64,000 nt of DNA from Corynebacterium amycolatum SK46 (GTDB taxonomy: Bacteria; Actinomycetota; Actinomycetes; Mycobacteriales; Mycobacteriaceae), in NCBI RefSeq assembly GCF_000173655.1, contig NZ_ABZU01000010.1:1-64000 (forward strand). The letters are read 5' to 3'. Below are positions 8,070-16,398 of this stretch, in pieces (position 1 is the first letter of the stretch; each line of letters begins with the position of its first letter). The notes below the pieces were generated by a model. It searched no databases, was not told where the DNA came from, and was given only the letters and a program-made list of their open reading frames with translations. A program made the position numbers and the translations under genes.

Positions 8070-10890
8070 CTTTCTTTCCTTCGTAGATTCAGGCCATTTC
8101 AAGGAGCTTTTCGAAGAGCTTGGCTGGGGTCCCGTTCCTCGCGGTGTTAGTCCTATCACGGTACAGATCACAGACGGCCGAGCCTTTACTGCATGCCCTG
8201 TCGCTGACCAGGCTGGTTTGCGCGTATGGGTGGTTGAAGCTGATGAACTTCCTACGCCCAAGGAACAACGGATCATTGATGCGGAGGTGCAAAAAGCTTC
8301 GCAGCTACGACTGCTCATCTTCACTGATGGCACGCACCAGTCATGGCGGTGGCCACGTAGGGGTGCAACCGCGTCAACCAACGCGAAGCTTCTGCATCAC
8401 CGTTACACGGTCGGCGATGAAGATTTAGCCGAGGATCTTGCACGTCGTTTGGAAACGATCGAACTGTCCATCGGCGAGACCATTGGGATTCTTGAGATTC
8501 AAGAACGAATGGCCAAGGCCTTCAACGACGAAGCAGTTAAGCGGTCTAAGCAGGCGTCCAGCCACATGCAGGTCATGAATCAGCAGCTGTTAGACGCAGG
8601 GTGCGACACCAGCACTGCTTCTTCGTTGCTCGTCCGCTTGCTTTTCCTCTTTTTTGGCGACGACACGAACATGTGGCCGGACAACACCTTCCAAAAGTGG
8701 GTTTTGCACCACACCACCGCTGAAACACTTCCAGAGAAGCTCATCGAGCTTTTTGAGGTCGTTTGCGACCCCGAGCTGGACCTCGCGCTTTCGAGTAAGG
8801 GGAAGTACGCGGGAACTGAGTACGCCAATTTTAGGCGTATCGACGGCATGTACATGGAACGTATTGAGCTTCCAGCTCTTTCCGAAGAATTCCGTCAGCA
8901 GGTCTTGAATGCTGGCGACTTCGATTGGGGGCGGGTAAATCCCGACATCTTTGGGGCAATGTTCCAGCAGCTGGTTGATCTGGATGATTTGCGTGACAAA
9001 GGTGAGCACTACACCAGTGAAGAAAATATCCTCAAGGTCATTGAGCCGCTGTTCCTCGATGACCTTCGGGCACGCTTCGAAGAGGCCTACGACAATCGCA
9101 CTGCCCTGCTTGCTCTCCAGGATGAAATAGCTGGATTGGCCTTCCTCGACCCAGCCTGCGGATGTGGCAACTTCCTCATCCAGGCGTACAAGCAGTTGCG
9201 CGGACTTGAGTTTGAAATCATCACCCGTGCTGAGGAGCTTGAGCTCGCTGAAATCCGTGAGGCACTAGATTTTCATGCCCAGGGCAAAAAAGTCGATGGA
9301 GTGCGTGCCCTGCGGCAGCGGCTGCTAGAGATTGAAAGCGGAAACGCTATCCAGTATGCCGACCAGGCTCTCCGCAAATCGAAGATGAGCATGCGGCAGT
9401 TCTACGGTATCGAGATCAACCAGTGGCCGGCGAAGGTTGCATCCACTGCAATGCTTTTGGTGGATCACCTCTGTAACCAGGCCTTCGGCCAGTCGGTCGT
9501 GCGACTGCCTATTGAAGAAACTCCCGAGATTGTCAATGCCAATGCGCTCCGTATTGATTGGGCTGATGTTGTAGCTCCGGAGGACTGCGATTACATCATT
9601 GGCAACCCACCATTCGTGGGTTACTCGCGGCTTAACGACGAGCAGAAGCAGGACCGGACAGAAGTCTTTGGAAGGAAGGGCGGCGTCCTCGATTTCGTCG
9701 CATGCTGGCACCGCACGGCTGCAGAGTTCCTCAATGGGCACGGTGGCGACATCGCTTTTGTCTCTACTAATTCCATTTGCCAAGGCCAGCAGGTTACTCC
9801 GCTGTGGGAACCGATTTTCGACATGGGATACCGAATCAACTTCGCCCACCGATCCTTCGTGTGGAACAGCGAGTCCGAGCACGCCGCTAACGTCTACTGC
9901 GTCATCACGGCCTTCTCACAGAATGAGTGGCCTGTTAAACGGGCTTGGGATTACACAGCACGCGGAGTTGTGGAGAGCCAACCCGCTCATCTCAATGGTT
10001 ATCTGGCGGATGCTACCTCTGTGTTTATTGAGCGACGTAACAAGCCACTCTCGGAAGTACCTCCGATGACGAGGGGTAATCAACCGACAGGGAAACCGCT
10101 CTCATTCGGTCCGTCAGAGCGAACAGAGATGATCAAGCGAGACCCCTCCGTCGCCTCTGTAATCAGGCCTTTCTCGATGGGTGAAGAGTTTGTGAAGGGC
10201 ATAGATAGATACTGCCTCTGGATGCCCAACGGTGTTCCCGCTGAGCTTCGCGAGAATCCTGACATCACGGAAAGACTAGATTCCGTCGAAGAAGCACGAG
10301 CAGCTTCTACCAAAGCGCCTACTCGTGCGAAGGCTGCAACCCCGTGGCGATTTGATGAGGTGCGATACGAAGGGCAAGGCACCTACATCGGAATTCCGAG
10401 TGTGAGCTCCGAAAGAAGAAAATACGTACCGTTGGGTTTTGTACGCAACGGCATGATCCCTGGGAACATGCTCTATTTTGTTCCTTCTGAATCTCTCCTG
10501 GTTTTCGGAGTTTTGTCATCCCAGGCACATAACGCCTGGATGCGAACTGTGGCAGGACGTTTGAAGTCAGATTATCGCTACGCCAACACAATCGTCTACA
10601 ACAACTTCGTTTTCCCGAACCCGACCCCGGAGCAGCGGGATAGTATCGAACAATCAGCACAAGGGGTTTTGGATGCCCGTGACCTGTACCCTGAAGCGTC
10701 CCTGGCGAAGCTCTACGACCCTGACAATGAAGCCAATTACCCGGAATTGGCTGATACACACAGACTTCTAGACGAAGCAGGCGAGCGGGCTTACGGCTGG
10801 GACTTCGAAGGTCTGTCATGGGATGAGAAAGAAACCCGAATCGTTTCCGAGCTCTTCGAGCTGTACGACCAGGTGGTCAGCTCTAAATAA
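8062..10890 (+). CDS. N6-adenine DNA methyltransferase, MmeI/Eco57I-like
   Basis: A 942-residue class I SAM-dependent DNA methyltransferase. Motif I is FLDPACGCGNFLIQAYKQL near residues 360-380. Motif IV is DYIIGNPPFVGYSRL near 508-522; NPPF indicates amino-group (N6-adenine) methylation. Residues 1-130 resemble the N-terminal domain of COG1002/YeeA-type enzymes (VWVVEADELPTPKEQ and LLIFTDGTHQSWRW), but I do not see an intact D-ExK nuclease site there, so cleavage may be supplied by a partner. Residues 690-900 (target recognition and C-terminal helical part) include SDYRYANTIVYNNFVFP, typical of MmeI-like enzymes. Its ATG lies inside the end of the helicase gene. The likely role is to mark self DNA while the helicase partner attacks unmethylated DNA. 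Asymmetric-site, one-strand modification would be expected from the family. Confidence 0.88.
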   Translation: MSSFLSFVDSGHFKELFEELGWGPVPRGVSPITVQITDGRAFTACPVADQAGLRVWVVEADELPTPKEQRIIDAEVQKASQLRLLIFTDGTHQSWRWPRRGATASTNAKLLHHRYTVGDEDLAEDLARRLETIELSIGETIGILEIQERMAKAFNDEAVKRSKQASSHMQVMNQQLLDAGCDTSTASSLLVRLLFLFFGDDTNMWPDNTFQKWVLHHTTAETLPEKLIELFEVVCDPELDLALSSKGKYAGTEYANFRRIDGMYMERIELPALSEEFRQQVLNAGDFDWGRVNPDIFGAMFQQLVDLDDLRDKGEHYTSEENILKVIEPLFLDDLRARFEEAYDNRTALLALQDEIAGLAFLDPACGCGNFLIQAYKQLRGLEFEIITRAEELELAEIREALDFHAQGKKVDGVRALRQRLLEIESGNAIQYADQALRKSKMSMRQFYGIEINQWPAKVASTAMLLVDHLCNQAFGQSVVRLPIEETPEIVNANALRIDWADVVAPEDCDYIIGNPPFVGYSRLNDEQKQDRTEVFGRKGGVLDFVACWHRTAAEFLNGHGGDIAFVSTNSICQGQQVTPLWEPIFDMGYRINFAHRSFVWNSESEHAANVYCVITAFSQNEWPVKRAWDYTARGVVESQPAHLNGYLADATSVFIERRNKPLSEVPPMTRGNQPTGKPLSFGPSERTEMIKRDPSVASVIRPFSMGEEFVKGIDRYCLWMPNGVPAELRENPDITERLDSVEEARAASTKAPTRAKAATPWRFDEVRYEGQGTYIGIPSVSSERRKYVPLGFVRNGMIPGNMLYFVPSESLLVFGVLSSQAHNAWMRTVAGRLKSDYRYANTIVYNNFVFPNPTPEQRDSIEQSAQGVLDARDLYPEASLAKLYDPDNEANYPELADTHRLLDEAGERAYGWDFEGLSWDEKETRIVSELFELYDQVVSSK

Positions 10891-10905
10891 AGGAACTTCG
10901 AGAGT

Positions 10906-10948
10906 ACGTCACTGCCGCCGTCTCTCTTTACCAATCCGGCAGTGACGT
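10906..10948. terminator. convergent hairpin between methyltransferase and nuclease-like gene
   Basis: A perfect 12-bp inverted repeat (ACGTCACTGCCG at 10906-10917, complement at 10937-10948). The right arm encodes the last codons of the minus-strand gene. No long T-run follows on either side, so termination strength is uncertain. Confidence 0.5.
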
Positions 10949-11509
10949 GTGCCAAGCGTGCCCTGGTGGCAGACCGACTCGCTCTGTCTGCGCCAAGGTT
11001 CGATAATTCGGTGGGAGCAACACTGGCGCATCGTGCTCATCGATGAATATCAAATCCCACCGATTCTCATAGAGCTTGAACGTCTGCAATTTCACTCGTG
11101 CGCGTTCCACAGGGGCGTTTCGTTTTCCAGGCTCGGCCTCTGGGTCTGTGAGCCAGTTCATGTGCTCAATCCATGCAGCTGCCGCGACGTGAGACCGAGG
11201 AACGACGAAATACCGGGGTGGAATCTCAAGATTATGGGGCACCGCGACCATCACGAAGTACTCCCGCTCATGTTGGCTGGGACCTTGAGCCTTGATGCCA
11301 AGAGGCCAGTTGGCATTGTGAGGCTGGGCGCGTAGAGCTGTTTTGACCTGGACCTCGATCATTCGCCTGTTATCTGACTCGGTAAACACCGCAAGAATGT
11401 CGGTTCTTTCGAGCCCATCCCGCGTGAATGCGGGCGCCCAGCCGCGGCGGGCTAATTCTGCGGCAACGTAGTGCTCGCCGATTGTCTTCGTCTGTTTAGT
11501 GTCCACCAC
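10928..11509 (-). CDS. PD-(D/E)XK-like putative nuclease
   Basis: A 193-residue protein with a GTG start. Its first 60 residues match the core of small PD-(D/E)XK / DUF4365-like endonucleases: TIGEHYVAAELARRGW with Glu12 on the first helix, then RTDILAVF with Asp37, then MIEVQVKTALR with Glu52, Gln54 and Lys56 (an E-x-QxK version of the catalytic strand). Later it has EYFVMVAVPHN and PRYFVVPRSHV, also seen in this kind of fold. It faces the methyltransferase gene and ends 37 bases from it. It could be the endonuclease arm of the adjacent helicase/methyltransferase system, or a stand-alone toxin-like nuclease whose partner is the SMI1/KNR4 gene upstream on the same strand. The fold assignment is by eye; catalytic activity is inferred. 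Confidence 0.6.
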   Translation of the reverse strand: MVDTKQTKTIGEHYVAAELARRGWAPAFTRDGLERTDILAVFTESDNRRMIEVQVKTALRAQPHNANWPLGIKAQGPSQHEREYFVMVAVPHNLEIPPRYFVVPRSHVAAAAWIEHMNWLTDPEAEPGKRNAPVERARVKLQTFKLYENRWDLIFIDEHDAPVLLPPNYRTLAQTERVGLPPGHAWHTSLPDW

Positions 11510-11550
11510 ACCATGAGCATATCTAACTGGTCGCGCTAGATTGACGTTGT

Positions 11551-11625
11551 CGCTTTCGCCCCATGCACATGGGATTAGCCATGAAGAAAACCCGGGAATC
11601 TCCCAGATTCCTTGAAGCGAAAGCG
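11551..11625. other. strongly folded intergenic element (three-way junction)
   Basis: A 9-bp stem, CGCTTTCGC (11551-11559) with GCGAAAGCG (11617-11625), encloses two hairpins: CCCATG-CA-CATGGG (11560-11573) and GGAATCT-CCC-AGATTCC (11595-11611). All stems are perfect. It lies between the SMI1/KNR4 gene and the nuclease-like gene. It could be a small RNA, an attenuator or processing site, or a recombination site. Confidence 0.5.
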
Positions 11626-11672
11626 TGAGTTTCGAATGCTACGAGACCAGCACAAATGCCCTCGACAAGCCT

Positions 11673-12203
11673 CTAGCCGTTCCAGGGCAAGCCCGTGGCC
11701 TCCAGCGAGTCAGCGGCAGCTTCCAGGTAGGCAGGCCAATCTGCGTAGTCCAGGAACTCCGGGCCCACCTCGTGGTCCATGGAGACCATCTTCCCCGAGC
11801 GCATGTCCAGACAGTAGTTGTTTCCGCCGAAGTCCATGACCAGAGGAATCCATGCCTCGTGATACCACTTGCCATCCGAGTTGGCGCTGTCCATGCCTTC
11901 GGCCTCAAAATCATCGAACTCGCCGTCGGCCTGCAGCTGGGTCCACAACTTGTAGTCGTTCAGAATCGACTTCGGCGGCGCAATCCAGCCACCGTCCCAC
12001 GGCTCACCGTCCACAGACGCGTGCCGCAGCCACGAAGCTCGCACGTAGTCTGGCAGCTTTACTCCGAGGTCAGCCTCGAGCTGATCCACTTCCGCTTCTG
12101 TCGCCGGGGCCTCCAGGGCATCGTCGCCAAGCTTTGCTTCAATGCGATCCCACGCCGCGTTAACCCGTTCAACCTTGCTTGCATCATCACTGAGTTCGTA
12201 CAT
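11673..12203 (-). CDS. SMI1/KNR4 family protein
   Basis: A 176-residue protein counted from MYELSDDASK; in-frame Mets at 12239 and 12302 give longer forms, and no start has a clear ribosome binding site. The SMI1/KNR4 fold is seen in APATEAEVDQLEADLGVKLP followed by DYVRASWLRHASVDG, a WIAPPKSIL segment and the WIPLVMDFGGNNYCLDM strand pair that is diagnostic of the family. In bacteria this superfamily is best known as immunity proteins against secreted or contact-dependent nuclease toxins, though many members are orphans. The adjacent nuclease-like gene on the same strand makes an immunity role possible but not shown. It is divergent from pepN. Confidence 0.75.
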   Translation of the reverse strand: MYELSDDASKVERVNAAWDRIEAKLGDDALEAPATEAEVDQLEADLGVKLPDYVRASWLRHASVDGEPWDGGWIAPPKSILNDYKLWTQLQADGEFDDFEAEGMDSANSDGKWYHEAWIPLVMDFGGNNYCLDMRSGKMVSMDHEVGPEFLDYADWPAYLEAAADSLEATGLPWNG

Positions 12204-12380
12204 GAAACGAAGTGTATTCACGTTCGGCTTTGCTCGCATGCCAAAGAAGCCAAAATCTCGCCCAATCGGCCGCCACTTCGACCGCCGATGCGACCGCCCC
12301 AATCGGCTAGGAACGAGCTAGGAAGTCGAGGTCATCCCGCCCACCCCGCTACTGCCCGATTCCCAATCCGGGGTCGCGGT

Positions 12381-12386
12381 TACACT
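12381..12386 (+). promoter_or_regulatory. -10 element of pepN, leaderless configuration
   Basis: TACACT lies six bases before the pepN ATG at 12393, with no Shine-Dalgarno sequence between. Confidence 0.5.
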
Positions 12387-12392
12387 TGTCGC

Positions 12393-15095
12393 ATGACTTC
12401 CACGAACTTAACCAGGACCGAGGCCGCCGACCGTGCGGCCATGCTCGAGGTGTCCCACTACGACATTTCTCTCGACCTCACCACCGCACCTGTCGGCGCG
12501 CCTCACAGCGCACCGACATTCGCCTCCAAGACCACAATTTCTCTGACGGCGAAGCGCGCTGGTTCCACCTTTATTGACCTGCGTGATGCGGTTGTCAAGA
12601 GCGTGACCATCGACGGTGTCGATGCCACGGAGGCCGCTCGCTATGCCAGTGAGACCGGCATTAACCTGGACCTGACCGAAGGTGACCACACCGTCGTTAT
12701 CGACGCTGACTGCCGTTACACCAACAACGGTCAGGGCATTCACCGCTTCCAGGATCCTGCCGACGGCGAAACCTACCTGTACTCGCAATTTGAAACTGCC
12801 GATGCCAAGCGCGTGTTCGCCTGCTTTGACCAGCCGGATTTGAAGGCGACGTACTCAATCCACGTCATAGCGCCAAAGGGCTGGAAGGTTATTTCCAACT
12901 CGGCGGCCAAGACTGGCACCACCACCGATGCCCACGGCAATGCGGCCGATACTTTCGACTTCTCGGTGGATGTTCCGCTGTCGACGTATCTCGTCGCAAT
13001 CTGTGCAGGCCCGTGGTACGAGGTCACTGACTCGTGGACCGGCACTGTCGCACCGCACCCGGAAACCCCTGCTGAGCACCAGCCGGACGGCGAGCTGACC
13101 ATTCCGCTAGGGATCTACTGCCGCCAGTCCATCGCCGAGTACCTCGATGCCGATACCCTGTTCAAGGAGACCAAGGAAGGCTTCGACTTCTACGCCAAGC
13201 ACTTCGGCGAACCGTACCCGTTCGGCAAGTACGACCAGATCTTCTGCCCGGAGTACAACATGGGTGCGATGGAAAACGCCGGCTGCGTGACCATCCGCGA
13301 CGAGTACGTCTTCCGCTCCAAGCCCACCCATTACCTCTACGAGCGCCGCAACGACACCATCCTGCACGAGATGGCTCACATGTGGTTCGGCGATTTGGTC
13401 ACCATGCAGTGGTGGGATGATCTCTGGCTCAACGAGTCCTTCGCCACCTGGTCTGCCGCCGCCGCGCAGGTCGAGGTTTCCGATTACAGCCACGCCTGGA
13501 CCACCTTCGCCAACGTCGAAAAGGCCTGGGCCTACAAGCAGGATCAGCTGCCGTCGACGCACCCGATTGCCGCCGATGCCAGTGACATTGACACCGTCGA
13601 GCAGAACTTCGACGGCATCACCTACGCCAAGGGCGCGTCCGCCCTCAAGCAGCTGGCCGCCTACGTTGGTCAGGACGCCTTCCTCGCCGGTGCTCGTCTT
13701 CACTTTTCCCGCCACCGCTTTGGCAACGCCACCTTCGCGGACCTGTTGGACGCGCTCTCTGAGGCCTCGGGGCGGGATTTGTCTGGCTGGGCCGGTCAGT
13801 GGCTGACCACCACCGGTATCACCACCCTGGCACCGGAGTTCCGTCAGTCAGCCGGTAAGTACACCTCCTTTGCGGTCACACAGGATGGTGCCGAGCCGGG
13901 TGCCGGACAACTCCGCGATCACCGAATCTCTGTGGGCATCTACAACCTGCGCGGCACCGGCGCGGATGCCGTACTCGAGCGCACAAAGCGCGTCGAAATC
14001 GACGTTCGCGGTGCACGCACCGAAGTCCCAGAGCTGGTCGACGCCCCAGTCGGCGATGTCGTGCTGGTTAATGACGACGACCTCACCTACAGCATGATTC
14101 GCCTGGACGAGGGCTCGCTTGCCACCGTCATCGACAACATTGGCGCTTTCACCGATTCGATGGCACGCACACTGTGCTGGTCCGCCACCTGGCAGATGGT
14201 TCGCGCAGGTCAAATGCGCGCTCGCGACTTCGTCAACCTCGTGCTCCGCGGCATCCCGGGCGAGGACAAGCTCTCCGTCCTGGAGCGCGTCATCGCTCAG
14301 GCAGTCAGCGCCGTCAACGTCTACGCCGATCCACAGTGGGCTGATTCCACCGGCCGCGACCTGCTGGCTCAGGGCCTGTTGGACTACGCGAAGAAGGAAA
14401 CCGACGCCGACCGCGCCCTGGTTTTCGTTAACGCTTTGACCACCGTGGGCTCGTCGAATAGCGACGTCGTTGACGCACTGCGCGCCATCTACGCTGGCGA
14501 CGCAGACAAGGCTGGTTTCCCAGCTGTCACAGTAGACACCGACATGCAGTGGCGCGCCCTGAAGGCGCTGGTTTCCGCCGGTCTCGAGGGCGAGGAAGCC
14601 ATCGCAAAGCTTGAAAAGACCGACAACTCGGCACTAGGTGCGCAGGCCGCCATCGCCTGCCGCGCCTCTGTGCCGACGCTCGCCAACAAGGCCCGCGTCT
14701 GGGCAGAGGCTACGGTCTCCGGCGACGACGCCCCGTCGAACCTTGTCATTCGCCATCTACTGGCCGGCTTCAACGCGCCGGGCTCGGGTGAGGTGCTCGT
14801 ACAGGCGCTTGACGACGATTCCCGCGCCACCATCGACGCGGAGCAATCGGCGACCTCGCTGTCGGAGCACTTCTTCGCTATTGCCAACAGTTGGTGGAAG
14901 CAGTTCTCCTCCGAGACAGCACAGACGCTGCTCGAAGGCTTCTACCCCACCTGGGAGATCAGCGAGTCGGCAATTGCGGCCGCTCAGCGCCTGCTCGACA
15001 GCGATGAGACTGCGTCGCCGGTCAAGCGCATCATCTCTGAGCAGCAGTTCCTGGTGAAGCTCGCTCTTCGCGCCCGCGAGTTCGACGCGAAGTAA
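12393..15095 (+). CDS. pepN: aminopeptidase N (M1 family)
   Basis: A 900-residue M1 zinc aminopeptidase that removes N-terminal residues from peptides in the cytosol. The substrate-binding GAMEN motif (MGAMENAG) is near residue 290. The zinc site HEMAHMWFGD is near 325, with the third ligand in LNESFATW near 347. The C-terminal half (residues 450-900) is the helical ERAP1-like domain. The open frame runs several hundred codons further upstream, antisense to the SMI1/KNR4 gene. The true start MTSTNLTRTEAADRAA is fixed by family length and by the -10 element immediately before it. Synteny with glbO downstream matches Rv2467 and Rv2470 of M. tuberculosis. Confidence 0.96.
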   Translation: MTSTNLTRTEAADRAAMLEVSHYDISLDLTTAPVGAPHSAPTFASKTTISLTAKRAGSTFIDLRDAVVKSVTIDGVDATEAARYASETGINLDLTEGDHTVVIDADCRYTNNGQGIHRFQDPADGETYLYSQFETADAKRVFACFDQPDLKATYSIHVIAPKGWKVISNSAAKTGTTTDAHGNAADTFDFSVDVPLSTYLVAICAGPWYEVTDSWTGTVAPHPETPAEHQPDGELTIPLGIYCRQSIAEYLDADTLFKETKEGFDFYAKHFGEPYPFGKYDQIFCPEYNMGAMENAGCVTIRDEYVFRSKPTHYLYERRNDTILHEMAHMWFGDLVTMQWWDDLWLNESFATWSAAAAQVEVSDYSHAWTTFANVEKAWAYKQDQLPSTHPIAADASDIDTVEQNFDGITYAKGASALKQLAAYVGQDAFLAGARLHFSRHRFGNATFADLLDALSEASGRDLSGWAGQWLTTTGITTLAPEFRQSAGKYTSFAVTQDGAEPGAGQLRDHRISVGIYNLRGTGADAVLERTKRVEIDVRGARTEVPELVDAPVGDVVLVNDDDLTYSMIRLDEGSLATVIDNIGAFTDSMARTLCWSATWQMVRAGQMRARDFVNLVLRGIPGEDKLSVLERVIAQAVSAVNVYADPQWADSTGRDLLAQGLLDYAKKETDADRALVFVNALTTVGSSNSDVVDALRAIYAGDADKAGFPAVTVDTDMQWRALKALVSAGLEGEEAIAKLEKTDNSALGAQAAIACRASVPTLANKARVWAEATVSGDDAPSNLVIRHLLAGFNAPGSGEVLVQALDDDSRATIDAEQSATSLSEHFFAIANSWWKQFSSETAQTLLEGFYPTWEISESAIAAAQRLLDSDETASPVKRIISEQQFLVKLALRAREFDAK

Positions 15096-15148
15096 CAATT
15101 GTTTCGGTCGACACTTTGGCCGTTATCGTTTTCGTGGCATCAAGTCGA

Positions 15149-15154
15149 TAGACT
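15149..15154 (+). promoter_or_regulatory. -10 element of glbO, leaderless configuration
   Basis: TAGACT lies seven bases before the glbO ATG at 15162. No Shine-Dalgarno sequence is present. Confidence 0.5.
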
Positions 15155-15161
15155 TGGTGCC

Positions 15162-15557
15162 ATGACAACTTCTCAGACGCTCTTTGACTCCGTCGGCGGC
15201 GAGGATGTCTTCAATCGCATCGTCCATGGTTTTTACACGCGCATGCGTTCCGATGACCTCATCGGCCCGATGTACCCCAGCGATGACTGGGAGGGCGCCG
15301 AGGAGCGGCTACGCATGTTTCTCGTCCAGTACTGGGGCGGGCCGCACACCTACAGCGAACAGCGTGGTCATCCGCGCCTGCGCATGCGCCACATGCCGTT
15401 TTCCATCGGCGAGGCCGAACGCGACCGCTGGCTGGAGATTATGAGCGCCTCACTCGCAGACATTTCCGATGAAGAGCTCCCCCGCCCCCAGCGCGAAGCC
15501 CTGTGGAACCACATGGTGCAGGTTGCCGACATGCTCATCAACCGCTTCGACGCGTAG
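15162..15557 (+). CDS. glbO: group II truncated hemoglobin
   Basis: A 131-residue globin of the truncated group II (TrHbO) type, a cytosolic heme protein that binds O2 and NO and may support respiration or peroxide handling. The family pattern is complete: TLFDSVGGEDVFNRIVHGFYTRM, LRMFLVQYWGGPHTYSEQRGHPRLRMRH split over the E and F helices with the proximal His in LRMRHMPF, and a C-terminal helix ALWNHMVQVADMLI. The open frame continues 21 codons upstream; the ATG chosen follows the -10 element and matches the family N-terminus. pepN lies 66 bases upstream in the same orientation. Confidence 0.94.
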   Translation: MTTSQTLFDSVGGEDVFNRIVHGFYTRMRSDDLIGPMYPSDDWEGAEERLRMFLVQYWGGPHTYSEQRGHPRLRMRHMPFSIGEAERDRWLEIMSASLADISDEELPRPQREALWNHMVQVADMLINRFDA

Positions 15558-15579
15558 TAGGAATTAGGCCCCTGCCTCG

Positions 15580-16392
15580 CTAGTTCGCCAGCGGCAGCAC
15601 GCCAAAGGACTCGAGCGTAAAGATTGAGCCAAACCGCCCATCCAGCCGGTGCCACCGTCCCTTCGCGGACACGCGCACCGGCTCTTTTTCATCCGGTTGC
15701 TCGGGGATAAAGCCCATAGCGCACAGCGCAAACACATCCCGCATGGTCACGTCCACCACGCTTTTCGACGTCTCCTGCGACTGCCCCTCCCCCGTATCAA
15801 CAGTGGTTTCACCGGTACCGCCGCTGACAGTGAGAACCTTTTGGTCCAGCAGAGACGGTGGCATGCCCATCGGGCCGGACGATTCGACGGCGACCGCGCG
15901 CCCCTGCTTCTCGAGAGTCCGGAAAGCAGTGGCTGGAACATAGTCGACAACCTGCCATCCTTCCGGCACTGGCAGGAATCCCGGCCAGGAGGACGCCGAC
16001 TGCGCGTGGACGCGGTACGGCAGCGCGGTGAGCGAGGCATCCTTATCCTCCGCATCGTCGGATGATTTTGCCTGCGCAAAGGCACGCACCGCGATGTCTT
16101 TAATCTCCGCGGCGGTGACGATGATGTCGTCGGGAAGCGCGTGCAGCGCAATCGTGCGCATGGCGAGCGGGCCAATCGGAGTCTTCACCCATACCTGCGA
16201 CATTGCGGGCGCAGTGGCAGGCGCGGACGAGGAACTGATACCAGCGGCGGTGCCGGTGGTGGTCTTACGTGCTCGGATGCGTAGCAACGTGTTCTCGTCG
16301 AGGGCGTAGGCCTTATGGGCCAGGACACCCAGATTCTTCAGGGCATCGGGAGTGCCGAAGGTCAGCTCGGCAGCGGGATGGGAAGTGGTCAC
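15580..16392 (-). CDS. conserved actinobacterial protein of unknown function (Rv2474c-like position)
   Basis: A 270-residue protein with no signal peptide or membrane segment. It contains VWVKTPIGPLAMRTIALHALPDDIIVTAAEIKDIAVRA, here cited as two halves: VWVKTPIGPLAMRT and DDIIVTAAEIKDIAVRA; then PGFLPVPEGWQVVDYVPA and a C-terminal KGRWHRLDGRFGSIFTLESF. These segments recur in corynebacterial and mycobacterial proteins found between glbO and the thioesterase gene, corresponding in position to Rv2474c. A Ser/Ala-rich stretch near residues 48-66 and a Thr/Gly/Gln-rich stretch near 195-212 look like flexible linkers. It sits six bases downstream of the thioesterase gene on the same strand, so the two are co-transcribed. 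No biochemical role is known to me. Confidence 0.75.
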   Translation of the reverse strand: MTTSHPAAELTFGTPDALKNLGVLAHKAYALDENTLLRIRARKTTTGTAAGISSSSAPATAPAMSQVWVKTPIGPLAMRTIALHALPDDIIVTAAEIKDIAVRAFAQAKSSDDAEDKDASLTALPYRVHAQSASSWPGFLPVPEGWQVVDYVPATAFRTLEKQGRAVAVESSGPMGMPPSLLDQKVLTVSGGTGETTVDTGEGQSQETSKSVVDVTMRDVFALCAMGFIPEQPDEKEPVRVSAKGRWHRLDGRFGSIFTLESFGVLPLAN

Positions 16393-16398
16393 GGCGAA

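Noticed and set aside
4755..10890. Calling the helicase/methyltransferase pair DISARM or BREX
   Set aside because: DrmA, DrmB and a separate DrmC are missing for DISARM, and PglZ, BrxC and BrxL-type genes are missing for BREX; only the helicase-methylase logic is shared.
11625..12392. Upstream extension of the pepN frame as an N-terminal domain
   Set aside because: The extension is antisense to the SMI1/KNR4 gene, lacks any domain, and a -10 element sits directly before the internal ATG at 12393.
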